From: Spirosoma fluviale
GTDB lineage: Bacteria > Bacteroidota > Bacteroidia > Cytophagales > Spirosomataceae
Assembly: GCF_900230225.1 (NCBI RefSeq)
Contig: NZ_OCNH01000003.1
Coordinates: forward strand, 62,001-126,000
Length of the DNA: 64,000 nucleotides
Direction: 5' to 3'
The stretch's first letter is position 1; every line of letters begins with the position of its first letter. Below the pieces are notes generated by a model. The model worked only from the letters and a program-made list of their open reading frames with translations. It was not told the DNA's origin and ran no database searches. Below, one piece after another: positions 51,105-59,315 of the stretch. The position numbers were made by a program, and so were the translations under genes.

Positions 51105-52304
51105 TTAGTTTGTTAATCCTTGTATAAATCCGTAGTAAGCGGGTTTCCGGGAGTAGTTGTCACTAAATAAAAGTGGATAATCCTCGCAGGGACTTGTTTT
51201 ACGAAGCCAGCTATCGGCGTCACCTACATTCCAGTTTGTTATCCCAAATTGCTGAGATTTTGGGACAACACTTCGGTATAGTTTAGCAACATTTTTATAT
51301 TTCAGAGCGTGTCTGGTCTGGAGGGCGTTTGTTAACGTGAAATTCGTTGAATAGGTAGGGTTCATCCGGATATCCAACTCCGAAATATGAACGAGAAGGC
51401 CTGTGTTGACAAATTGACGTACATCCGTAGTAAGAGCTTCTTCGGAGGTATTGATGTTAATGTGCATTTGAACTCCAATGCCATGTATAGCTATGCCACG
51501 CTTCTTTAGATTGTTCACCAGTGCAAGGACAGCCGTCAATTTCTTAGGTTTGCCAACCACGTTTTCATTATAGAAAAGGAGAGCCCGCGGGTCGGCCTGG
51601 TGGGCATATTGAAAGCAGCGGGCAATGTAATCAGCACCTAATTTCTCATACCAGACCGATCGGCGCAACGTACCGTCGTCTTCAAACGCTTCATTCACCA
51701 CATCCCAGGAAGTAACTACGCCTTTGTAACGTCCAACTACCGTTTGAATGTGGGTCTTCATTAAGTTTTCCCAGGCTAATGAGTCGCCTTGAAAGCTGGT
51801 GACCCACTCAGGTAATGATTTGTAATAAATCAGCGTGTGGCCGTGAACTCTCATATTCGACTCTTTGGCAAAATTTACAAGAGCATCTGTGTCCTTCCAG
51901 TAAAATCCCCCAGCTTTAGGCTGGATTTGATTCATTTTAAAACAGTTTTCGGAGCTTACACTGTTGTACTCCCTTTGAAGTGTCTCTTTGTAGAGCGGGA
52001 TCGATGACAATAGTCTAGGGTTAATAGCTGCTCCAATTGGAAAAGGAGCGACTGACTTTAGTGTACTGTTGCTATCAATACCAGCGGTTATCCGTGTACC
52101 TGAGATCGTATAAACTTCTATTGTATCTTCTGGCTGAACGCTGTCAGCACGCGGACTGCAACTGATTAAATTAAGCGCAATTGAAAAGAAGGTGGTGATC
52201 ATAACAGCAACGCGACTAGAGCGGACGGTTAATGAAAAATACGAATTTCCGTTGCTCTTATTGTTTACACGTGCTGATGTAGAAGTTGTCATAGCTTTGA
52301 TCAT
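51105..52304 (-). CDS. GH10 family endo-1,4-beta-xylanase-like glycanase, probable lipoprotein
   Basis: A 399-residue protein. After a long polar N-terminus comes a hydrophobic stretch ending in a lipobox-like NLISC, so it is probably a lipoprotein. The GH10 barrel follows: FPIGAAINPRLL, SENCFKMNQIQPKAG, VHGHTLIYYKSLPEWV, and the two catalytic glutamates in VTSWDVVNEAFEDDG and VHISELDIR. Known GH10 enzymes cut xylan and related beta-1,4 glycans. Placement in the middle of an exopolysaccharide locus, opposite in strand, suggests trimming or release of the polymer (inference). Start ATG 52304; a later ATG (52292) and an upstream TTG are alternatives. Confidence 0.88.
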   Translation of the reverse strand: MIKAMTTSTSARVNNKSNGNSYFSLTVRSSRVAVMITTFFSIALNLISCSPRADSVQPEDTIEVYTISGTRITAGIDSNSTLKSVAPFPIGAAINPRLLSSIPLYKETLQREYNSVSSENCFKMNQIQPKAGGFYWKDTDALVNFAKESNMRVHGHTLIYYKSLPEWVTSFQGDSLAWENLMKTHIQTVVGRYKGVVTSWDVVNEAFEDDGTLRRSVWYEKLGADYIARCFQYAHQADPRALLFYNENVVGKPKKLTAVLALVNNLKKRGIAIHGIGVQMHININTSEEALTTDVRQFVNTGLLVHISELDIRMNPTYSTNFTLTNALQTRHALKYKNVAKLYRSVVPKSQQFGITNWNVGDADSWLRKTSPCEDYPLLFSDNYSRKPAYYGFIQGLTN

Positions 52305-52866
52305 TGGGCGATGTGCCTTAATCAAAGTTGTCTTCCGGTGAAGGGGCTAGTAGAGACTATTCGATGAGTTGTTCATTCTACTGGTTATTCAGCAATTTAT
52401 GCCGGATAATGCGTCTTTAAAGGGTGAAGAAGTTGTACTTTACCAAGTTTGAAAAATTTTAACAAGAAATTTTTTCGGTTGAGTATTCTAAAATTATATA
52501 TATGTAATCTATTGTCTTTTAGTCTGTTGTGGTTGTATGTATTCAAATTTTGTCAAATTATTATTACGAGCAATTATATTTTGAAACAAGAAAGTTTACA
52601 ATATAAATTGATTTATATTAAGATTTGCCTTATTGTCACTTTGTATTAATAAAAGGTATATGAAGTAGTTATTTTGGCAATAATCAGTATATTTTGATGG
52701 CCATGTAACATAGCGCAAATGCATACGTAATGGATCGGGCCAGACCCCAATTTATGGCGAAAATCGGATACCTAACTGCTGTGCGCAGGTTGACATAAAG
52801 AGAAAAAATAATCGAACTTTAACAACAGCCGGTAGCTGTCGGGCAGATTAGTAAACTGGAAAAAGT
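52305..52866. other. AT-rich region between glycanase and GT9 gene
   Basis: About 560 bp, very AT-rich, upstream of the glycanase start and downstream of the GT9 stop. One 66-codon frame (52449-52649, plus, hydrophobic, non-ATG) is unconvincing. The sharp rise in GC on the right side starts here. Confidence 0.45.
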
Positions 52867-53856
52867 CTACACCTGTGCTTGCTTCAGACTGTTTTGAAGA
52901 AGAATGGGATTGATTGAAAGGTTAAGGTCATTCATGCAGCGATAATGGCCGAGGGGGCATTGGTCATGACCTATTTTAGAACAGGGGCGGCAGTTGAGAG
53001 TAGTATTTTCTATGATGAGGTGCCGGGTCTTATACGGGTACATTCCTAACTGAGGTGTAGTACTTCCCCAAATGGACACAATGGGCTTTTTGAAGGCAGC
53101 GGCTATGTGCATGAGCCCCGTGTCGTGGCTGTACACCATCTCGGCTTTTTGTAGTAACAAGGCCGACTGATTAAGGGTGAGCAATCCGCAGGTGTTATAA
53201 ATTAGCGAATCGCCAAGCTCCTGACGAATTAGTTCGGCGGCTTCCCGGTCATGTTCATCGCCGAGTAAGACAATGGGCTTGTCTATTTTTCGACAGAGTT
53301 CAATCATGCGGTTGATGGGCAGACGCTTGGTGGCATGTTGGCCACCAAGTGCATACGCTATGTACGATGATTGGTGCGTATAGGGTAATTGAGTTGTTGG
53401 CTGCTGGTCTTCGGCGGGGATGAAATAATCCAGCCCTCGCCCGTCGTTGACTACGCCAAGCGGCAAAACCGTATTCAGATAGCGGTCCACAACGTGAACG
53501 GATGGCATTACCTGTAGCTTAAACCGCACATAAAGCCATTTCAGGATATTGATCTTGTTAAACGTAAGGGACCGCACACCCAGCAGGTCTTTGATAAGCC
53601 TGGTTCTAAGGTTTGTGTGCAAATCAACGATCAGGTCGTAACGCTCCTGACGAAGCTGACGGATTAGCGTAGGCAGACTATCGTCCAGATAATGGCATTT
53701 GTCAATGTAGGGATTATGGGCAACAAGTGATTGATACCGGCGCTTGGTGCAGTAGTGAATATCAACTCCATCAAGTTGCTGCTTTAAACACCGGATCACC
53801 GGTGTTGTAAGGACGATGTCGCCAATGGATGAAAAACGTAGAATCAGTATCTTCAT
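52867..53856 (-). CDS. Glycosyltransferase family 9 (heptosyltransferase-like)
   Basis: A 329-residue GT-B enzyme: KILILRFSSIGDIVLTTPVI at the N-terminus, DLIVDLHTNLRT, YIAYALGGQHATKRLPINRM, and the donor motif SHDTGLMHIAAAFKKPIVSIWG. Three cysteines near the C-terminus (CRPCSKIG, DQCPLGHYRCM) match the family's late cysteine cluster. Members add heptose or related sugars to lipopolysaccharide core. It starts by an ATGA overlap with the stop of the upstream lipoprotein gene, indicating translational coupling. Confidence 0.92.
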   Translation of the reverse strand: MKILILRFSSIGDIVLTTPVIRCLKQQLDGVDIHYCTKRRYQSLVAHNPYIDKCHYLDDSLPTLIRQLRQERYDLIVDLHTNLRTRLIKDLLGVRSLTFNKINILKWLYVRFKLQVMPSVHVVDRYLNTVLPLGVVNDGRGLDYFIPAEDQQPTTQLPYTHQSSYIAYALGGQHATKRLPINRMIELCRKIDKPIVLLGDEHDREAAELIRQELGDSLIYNTCGLLTLNQSALLLQKAEMVYSHDTGLMHIAAAFKKPIVSIWGSTTPQLGMYPYKTRHLIIENTTLNCRPCSKIGHDQCPLGHYRCMNDLNLSINPILLQNSLKQAQV

Positions 53857-55472
53857 TTGCAATACACGTCTGCCTTGATTTTAAGTGTCCACTCCGATTT
53901 GTCGATCAGATAATTACTCTGGCGTAATGGCCAGCTTGCTCCGCCATCGGTGCTTGCTCGGAAGTCGTAGTAACGGCCCACCTTTAATTTATAGGAAACA
54001 ACTTTCCGATTGGTTCGGGTGACCGAGATCAGATCATTCCAGTCATTCTGCCCTACTTCACTATACTGGGTTTTCATAATAGCTGGCAGCAAGGATTCAT
54101 CCAGCTTTGTGCCTGAAGGGCAGGAGAATTTAATCTCCAGCGTTACGGGCGGTGGCTCCGGTAAGGCACCCAGGTTAATGGTAATGGGGGTTTGGTCGCA
54201 GGTGAGCCCTGGCGCCGACTCGCCAATCAGTCCACCTTTTGTCCCTTTACCCCAGGCATCTGTTTCATCAAAAACCTGAAGTTTAAGCCGCCGGTTTTTC
54301 GATTGGTTGGATGCTCGTATAATGGCTCCATTATTTGCGTTGGCGTAGAAGGAAGATACTTCGTTGCCGGTAGCGACATCGATCAGTTTACAGAGGTAGT
54401 TTACATCGACATTGGACAGCCTGCTGCTTACTTTAAAGACAGGCCCCGACGCGCAGATGACCTCGGCCCAGCCCACTACATAAGCTGCTGCTTTGGCTGC
54501 ATCTACGGTATACTCCAGTCGTCCTGTCTGCTGGTTTTTTCTGACAATCCCCGGCTTTTCTTCCTGCCATTGGTTGGTGAATTCGTCGTAACTGAACAGT
54601 GGGATGGAATCGCCTGTCTGGATTACTCGGTTTTTTGACGAGTTGTAGGCCTGTTGATAGAGTTCCATCGTTAAAGGGACTGCCGGTAGTGCTGTAGTGG
54701 CCAACTGGAACTGGGCATCATAGATCTGTAGGGTTATTGACCCAACAAGTGATAAGAACCGCATCGTGCCCTGCGAAGCCCCGCCATTCCGAGCGGCCAC
54801 AGAAGACATAATGCCACCGCCAGGCACGTAGCGGGTAGCCTGCCCATTTCGGGCATTTGTGTGGATAAGAACCATTGTCAGGTTGCCGTCGAGGGCGTGG
54901 CCGTCCCGATCGCCGAGTTTTGTACCCGCCAGAAGGGTTGCTGTTGCCCGGTCGGCGTCCGTACCCTGGGGCGTTGTGCCAAGGCTTACCGTTGCCGTGA
55001 CCACGCCATTAACCGTAGTGTTAGCGGTTGTACGAGCGGCATTAAGTGTTGTAGGTGGTTTATTTATATTGATCCGGCGAACCGAGCGGGACTGTTGCTT
55101 CACGTCGGAAATTATAACCGGCTGAATAACCGTAAGGTAGTCTTTGGCCTCCACAACGATGGAGAAGCGAAGTGGCTTTTGTGCAGAATATACGGTTGCA
55201 GGTGAAGGGGCCACCATTAGTACCCCATCACTATTAAGTTTATAGCGCGTAGAGTTTAGGGTGGTTACGATCTGTCTGGCATCGGGTCCGGCTATGGTTA
55301 CCTGATTGACAGACGGCATCGGATTACCGGCCGGGTCATTAAAACGATACGTTACGACTCCGTCCTGAAGGGGGTCTTTCAACCCTAGTTTTACCCCGTC
55401 GAGTGGGTTTTTGCAGGCGTTAAGTCCGGCAATAAATACCAGGAATACGTAAATAAAATAACGGAGTTGCAT
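53853..55472 (-). CDS. Large hypothetical lipoprotein
   Basis: A 539-residue exported protein. The signal peptide ends in a lipobox (FIAGLNAC, lipid on Cys20 or so). Beta-rich modules follow: an early domain beginning GVVTYRFNDPAGNPMPSVNQ resembling a carboxypeptidase-regulatory or invasin-like sandwich, a middle region (GTDADRATATLLAGTKLGDR) and a C-terminal part with several cysteines (VNYLCKLIDVA, GLTCDQTPITINLG, FSCPSGTKLDESL). I do not recognise its family. It is 75 bp downstream of an outer membrane protein gene and overlaps the GT9 gene, so it may be part of the envelope arm of the same system. Surface or periplasmic location. Confidence 0.7.
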   Translation of the reverse strand: MQLRYFIYVFLVFIAGLNACKNPLDGVKLGLKDPLQDGVVTYRFNDPAGNPMPSVNQVTIAGPDARQIVTTLNSTRYKLNSDGVLMVAPSPATVYSAQKPLRFSIVVEAKDYLTVIQPVIISDVKQQSRSVRRININKPPTTLNAARTTANTTVNGVVTATVSLGTTPQGTDADRATATLLAGTKLGDRDGHALDGNLTMVLIHTNARNGQATRYVPGGGIMSSVAARNGGASQGTMRFLSLVGSITLQIYDAQFQLATTALPAVPLTMELYQQAYNSSKNRVIQTGDSIPLFSYDEFTNQWQEEKPGIVRKNQQTGRLEYTVDAAKAAAYVVGWAEVICASGPVFKVSSRLSNVDVNYLCKLIDVATGNEVSSFYANANNGAIIRASNQSKNRRLKLQVFDETDAWGKGTKGGLIGESAPGLTCDQTPITINLGALPEPPPVTLEIKFSCPSGTKLDESLLPAIMKTQYSEVGQNDWNDLISVTRTNRKVVSYKLKVGRYYDFRASTDGGASWPLRQSNYLIDKSEWTLKIKADVYCK

Positions 55473-55547
55473 AGCGAAAGCGTTAATGAACGATAAGGCG
55501 CGTGGCAGAGTGATAGACCTGTTGAGGTCGCCATGCGGTTTCCTATA

Positions 55548-56249
55548 TTATTTACTCCCTGTTAATCTGTATGATACGGTCAGGTTTATGGAGGGCAGGT
55601 AGCGGTAATTCGATAAGTTACGCTCAACAGCCGGTACCTGTTCGTCAATTGTTGTGGTTTCCAGAAACCCTTCATAATCTAGACTGACGCTCGGTTTACC
55701 CAGATAAAACAGGCCCATCTCAACCCCGGCACCAAACCGGCTTTTGGGTATAGTGCGGCCAAAACCCCAGCCCAGGTAGCCCACTAGCGGATGCCAGTGG
55801 AAAGCCAGATTCACTGTTCCAACATCCTGCGGCAATAGTTCCAGCCCGTCAAGCGTCAATTTATCTTCGGTTGTCAGCGTTAGGCGCAGGTCTGGATGCC
55901 AGGTATAGGCTATACCTCCCGTCACATAAAATGAGCTGCGCCGAAAGGGATGCCAGATTAAATTAGCCTCCGCAACCCCAATGGTAAAATCTGGCTTGAT
56001 CTGTACGTAAGAATCTGTTGCTGCCTCGACCCGTATTTGTTTCTGATAAGAGATATAATGTCCCCCTAAGCGCACTGTGAGCCGCCTGGCACTACTCAAC
56101 TGCCGACTATAAAACACACCCGGTCCCGTTGTGCCAAGATGAATGCTGACAGCCTGCCTGTGTAACGAATCGACCTGTAGAACTGAGGCCCGACATACGG
56201 CCCCAAGGCTTAACCAACTCAATAAGAAATAGGTATAAATACGAGTCAT
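55548..56249 (-). CDS. Hypothetical outer membrane beta-barrel protein
   Basis: A 233-residue protein with signal peptide (MTRIYTYFLLSWLSLGAVCR). The mature sequence alternates hydrophobic and polar residues in about eight strands (LTVRLGGHYISYQKQIRV, FYVTGGIAYTWHPDLRL, VNLAFHWHPLVGYLGWGF) and ends in a strand (INLTVSYRLTGSK), as outer-membrane barrels do, although the final residue is not the usual phenylalanine. First gene of the minus-strand trio with the lipoprotein and GT9 genes. Its pore or enzyme role is unknown. Confidence 0.75.
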   Translation of the reverse strand: MTRIYTYFLLSWLSLGAVCRASVLQVDSLHRQAVSIHLGTTGPGVFYSRQLSSARRLTVRLGGHYISYQKQIRVEAATDSYVQIKPDFTIGVAEANLIWHPFRRSSFYVTGGIAYTWHPDLRLTLTTEDKLTLDGLELLPQDVGTVNLAFHWHPLVGYLGWGFGRTIPKSRFGAGVEMGLFYLGKPSVSLDYEGFLETTTIDEQVPAVERNLSNYRYLPSINLTVSYRLTGSK

Positions 56250-56429
56250 AGCAAGAACTAGTTATCACATTATATTATACTACTTATACTATATAGATTT
56301 ATTATATGGTAAATTTATATATTTATTTTGTTGTTTTATTCAATATGGTTAACTAATATGATAGATAATTTACAAAAGTAGAAACAACTTATTAGTAATT
56401 GCTAGCGTAATAACTGTGGCTAAAGGAAT

Positions 56430-57557
56430 ATGTATAGTAGTAAACGTCTGTCAATCAATAATATAGGTTTCATTAAATGTTGCTTAGCTGTATGGTTAGC
56501 CGGCTGCTGCTGTGTGGCGGCAGTGGGCCAGGCACGTGAACCGGAAGAGCGGGAAATAGGCGTAGTTGCGCTGGCCGGTTTAGCGAAAGCGAGTCACATA
56601 ACACCTGTTTCGACACAAACCCCTGTTGGTGTCGAATTGCGCTATAGCGTGTTGCATACGCGTCGCCAGTCGTGGGAGCAGTGTCAGTGTTTTTTCCGGT
56701 CCGGTGTTTTTATCAATGCCTACTCATTCCGTAATCCAGTAGTACTTGGACAGTCGATAGGTGGAGGACTATTTTATGAGCCTGTTCTTGTACACCATCC
56801 TCGCTGGGGTCTTTCAATTCGCGCTCTGGCAGGTATTACATATGTTTCGCGGAGCTACGGAGCCCTCACCAATCCGGGTAATGTGGCGTTTGGAACACCC
56901 GTTAACGGGTTGATTGGCGCTGGTTTATACGGCCGCCTTACCCTGGTACCTGGCTGGCGTATACTCGCTGGATTGGATTATAAACATATTTCCAACGCGG
57001 GTGTCCGACTACCCAACCAAGGGCTCAATATTCCTGCTATTTCCATTGGTATTCAGCGATATACGAGTGGTGGCCGTTTACCCGATACGCACACCTGGCA
57101 ACCAACTCCAATGAATAAACGCTGGATGTTCCGTGCGCTGGTTATAGGGTCGGCTAAAGTACTGGAAGCTACCGATCAAAGTCCGGAGCGGGCTTACCCC
57201 ATTTTCGGCCTGAACCTGATAACGGGTTACCACCTTACCCGGTCTCATGTGGTATCGGGGGGCATTGAAGTTCTCGACGACCACTACTTCAAGGAGCAGA
57301 TCATGCATTGGACAGGTCGTTATCAGGCGTACCGGCAGGGGACACTACTGGCGGGTTATGAGTTCTGGCAAGGGCATTTTTCATTCACGGCTCACATGGG
57401 TTGGAATGCCGTGCGCCCACGCTGGTATAGGCCCGCTACGTATCAGAAATACGGACTGCTCTATCGGTTTGGGAGTGGGTTTACGACGGGCGTTGTTGTG
57501 AAGGCGTATGGCGATAACACCAAGAATTTTCAGGCGGTGATTGGAAGGACTTTTTGA
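56430..57557 (+). CDS. PagL-like acyloxyacyl hydrolase (lipid A 3-O-deacylase family)
   Basis: A 375-residue exported protein. After a cysteine-rich signal region (KCCLAVWLAGCCCVAAVG) the outer-membrane barrel contains DYKHISNAGVRLPNQGLNIP near residue 190, the PagL motif with the catalytic histidine and serine (HxSN). Other strands (VGVELRYSVLHTRRQSWEQC, GGGLFYEPVLVHHPRWGLSI) fit the deacylase barrel. The C-terminal half (from about residue 225) is a second barrel-like region typical of Bacteroidota members. Such enzymes remove an acyl chain from lipid A at the cell surface. Its place next to Wzi suggests a role in attaching or adapting the surface polysaccharide (inference). Confidence 0.72.
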   Translation: MYSSKRLSINNIGFIKCCLAVWLAGCCCVAAVGQAREPEEREIGVVALAGLAKASHITPVSTQTPVGVELRYSVLHTRRQSWEQCQCFFRSGVFINAYSFRNPVVLGQSIGGGLFYEPVLVHHPRWGLSIRALAGITYVSRSYGALTNPGNVAFGTPVNGLIGAGLYGRLTLVPGWRILAGLDYKHISNAGVRLPNQGLNIPAISIGIQRYTSGGRLPDTHTWQPTPMNKRWMFRALVIGSAKVLEATDQSPERAYPIFGLNLITGYHLTRSHVVSGGIEVLDDHYFKEQIMHWTGRYQAYRQGTLLAGYEFWQGHFSFTAHMGWNAVRPRWYRPATYQKYGLLYRFGSGFTTGVVVKAYGDNTKNFQAVIGRTF

Positions 57558-57792
57558 CTGAATAGATCTGAAACTACTTTAGAAGATAGTTAAGTAATTC
57601 AGCAATTTATATCTAATCAATAAAATTATTTGTTATATTGTATACTATTTGTTGCTTTTATGTATTTATTGTCAATAATATGGGTATTTTTTACTAAGAT
57701 TGTAGGACGTTAGCCTATAGATAATACATATATATAATAAGTCTTGTATTTACCCCTTACGCGTTCGCCAGACGCTAAATGATATCTACTTT

Positions 57793-59295
57793 ATGACCAA
57801 TTCATTACGGTTCGTTCTTTTTCTTGCCGGTATTGTTGCTGTACCTCGCTTATTCGCTCAGGCCATTCCCGATACGGTAACCGCTCGCCAGAGCTTTATG
57901 GTCGAAGCTGGCGGACTTGGGTCTTCGTCCCGGCAAACTCCGTTTTGGTTCCGGTCACGGCAGTATGGAACGGTCCCCTTAACCGGACCGGCCGGGATTG
58001 TACGGCTAGGTCTGACAAGGCAGTTCGGCGATCTTCAGCGAATCCATTCAAAAGTAGCGGTCGAAGGGGTAGCCAATGTAGGTAGTAGTTCGCAGCTAAT
58101 CCTGCCGGTAGCCTATGCCAGCCTGTTGTCCAGGAATTTTGAGCTGTATCTGGGGCGTAAGCGCGAAGTATTTGGCCTGGTCGATACGCTGTTATCAATG
58201 GGCTCGTATGCGTGGTCGGGGAATGCTCTGCCTGTCTACAAACTTCAATTGGGCACCCGAGGATACGTGCCTTTAGGCTTTACTAAAGGGGTAGTGGCTC
58301 TTAACGGAATGTATGCCCACGGCTGGTTTAGCAACACCGATTCTATTCAGAACTCGTTTCTGCACCAAAAGGCGTTATTTTTTCGGTTTAACCTTTTTCA
58401 TAATCGGGTCCGGTTGTATGGCGGTGTAACGCACTTTGCTCAATGGGGCGGGCGCTCCAATATATACAAAGACGGTATTACAGTAAAAGGTAGAATTCCC
58501 AGTTCACTGGCAACCTATAAGGATATTATTCTGGTTAGGCAACCGCCCAGCGATACCACCCAGTACAGCCGTTTTGACCTGGAAAACCAGGCGGGCAATC
58601 ACCTGGGTTCTATTGATGTGGCAATGGAAATCGATAATCCGCAGGCCAACTGGTACCTGTACTACCAGCATCCGTTTGAGGATAAATCCGGCGTCGCTTT
58701 TCAAAATATGCCCGATGGTCTGTATGGTATCCGCTGGAAAAATAAGTGGATTGATGGACACCGCGGCTTCATAATTCGGCAGCTGACCGTCGAATTTCTA
58801 ACCACCTTGAACCAGACGGGCTTCAACTTTAATATTGGCAATCGCCTGTATAACGGAGCCGATGATTACTTCAATAATTACCAGTACGTTGACGGCTGGA
58901 CACACCAGCAACGAGTTATTGGGACACCGTTTTTTACCCGATTAATGGATTCCCGTGACGATCTGCACAACCTTAAGGGCGGGCATAAAAACAAAGGTCC
59001 CCTGATGATCAGCAATAACCGCGTGCAGGTGGGGCATTTGGGTATACTGGGCGAGTGGCCATCCGGAGTGCAGCTTCGGGCACTCCTGTCCTATAGTCGT
59101 AACCTGGGCCGGCCCATCAGCAGTGACCCGCGTACGCCACTGACCCAGTTTTCTGGTATGGCCCAGCTCATGCTGCCTGTATCATGGCTGGGTGGAGCGC
59201 AGCTAAATCTGGCAGTGGCACTTGATCAGGGCCAGTGGCTGACGAATAGCCTCGGAGGGTGGCTAAGCTTACGTAAAATTATTCAGAAACGATAA
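57793..59295 (+). CDS. Capsule assembly Wzi family outer membrane protein
   Basis: A 500-residue outer-membrane barrel. Signal peptide MTNSLRFVLFLAGIVAVPRL ending FAQA. The body follows the Wzi pattern: TPFWFRSRQYGTVPLTGPAG near residue 45, YLGRKREVFGLVDTLLSMGS near residue 120, FENKW-type strands and LHNLKGGHKNKGPLM near residue 395, then a C-terminal strand. In E. coli Wzi anchors capsule at the cell surface. It lies 21 bp before the GT39 gene. Absence of a final aromatic residue is common in Bacteroidota barrels. Confidence 0.85.
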   Translation: MTNSLRFVLFLAGIVAVPRLFAQAIPDTVTARQSFMVEAGGLGSSSRQTPFWFRSRQYGTVPLTGPAGIVRLGLTRQFGDLQRIHSKVAVEGVANVGSSSQLILPVAYASLLSRNFELYLGRKREVFGLVDTLLSMGSYAWSGNALPVYKLQLGTRGYVPLGFTKGVVALNGMYAHGWFSNTDSIQNSFLHQKALFFRFNLFHNRVRLYGGVTHFAQWGGRSNIYKDGITVKGRIPSSLATYKDIILVRQPPSDTTQYSRFDLENQAGNHLGSIDVAMEIDNPQANWYLYYQHPFEDKSGVAFQNMPDGLYGIRWKNKWIDGHRGFIIRQLTVEFLTTLNQTGFNFNIGNRLYNGADDYFNNYQYVDGWTHQQRVIGTPFFTRLMDSRDDLHNLKGGHKNKGPLMISNNRVQVGHLGILGEWPSGVQLRALLSYSRNLGRPISSDPRTPLTQFSGMAQLMLPVSWLGGAQLNLAVALDQGQWLTNSLGGWLSLRKIIQKR

Positions 59296-59315
59296 AACGA
59301 ACTGGCTGGTATCCT

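Noticed and set aside
52449-52649. Hydrophobic 66-codon frame in the AT-rich gap
   Set aside because: Starts at a non-ATG codon, composition follows the surrounding AT-rich DNA and no domain is seen.
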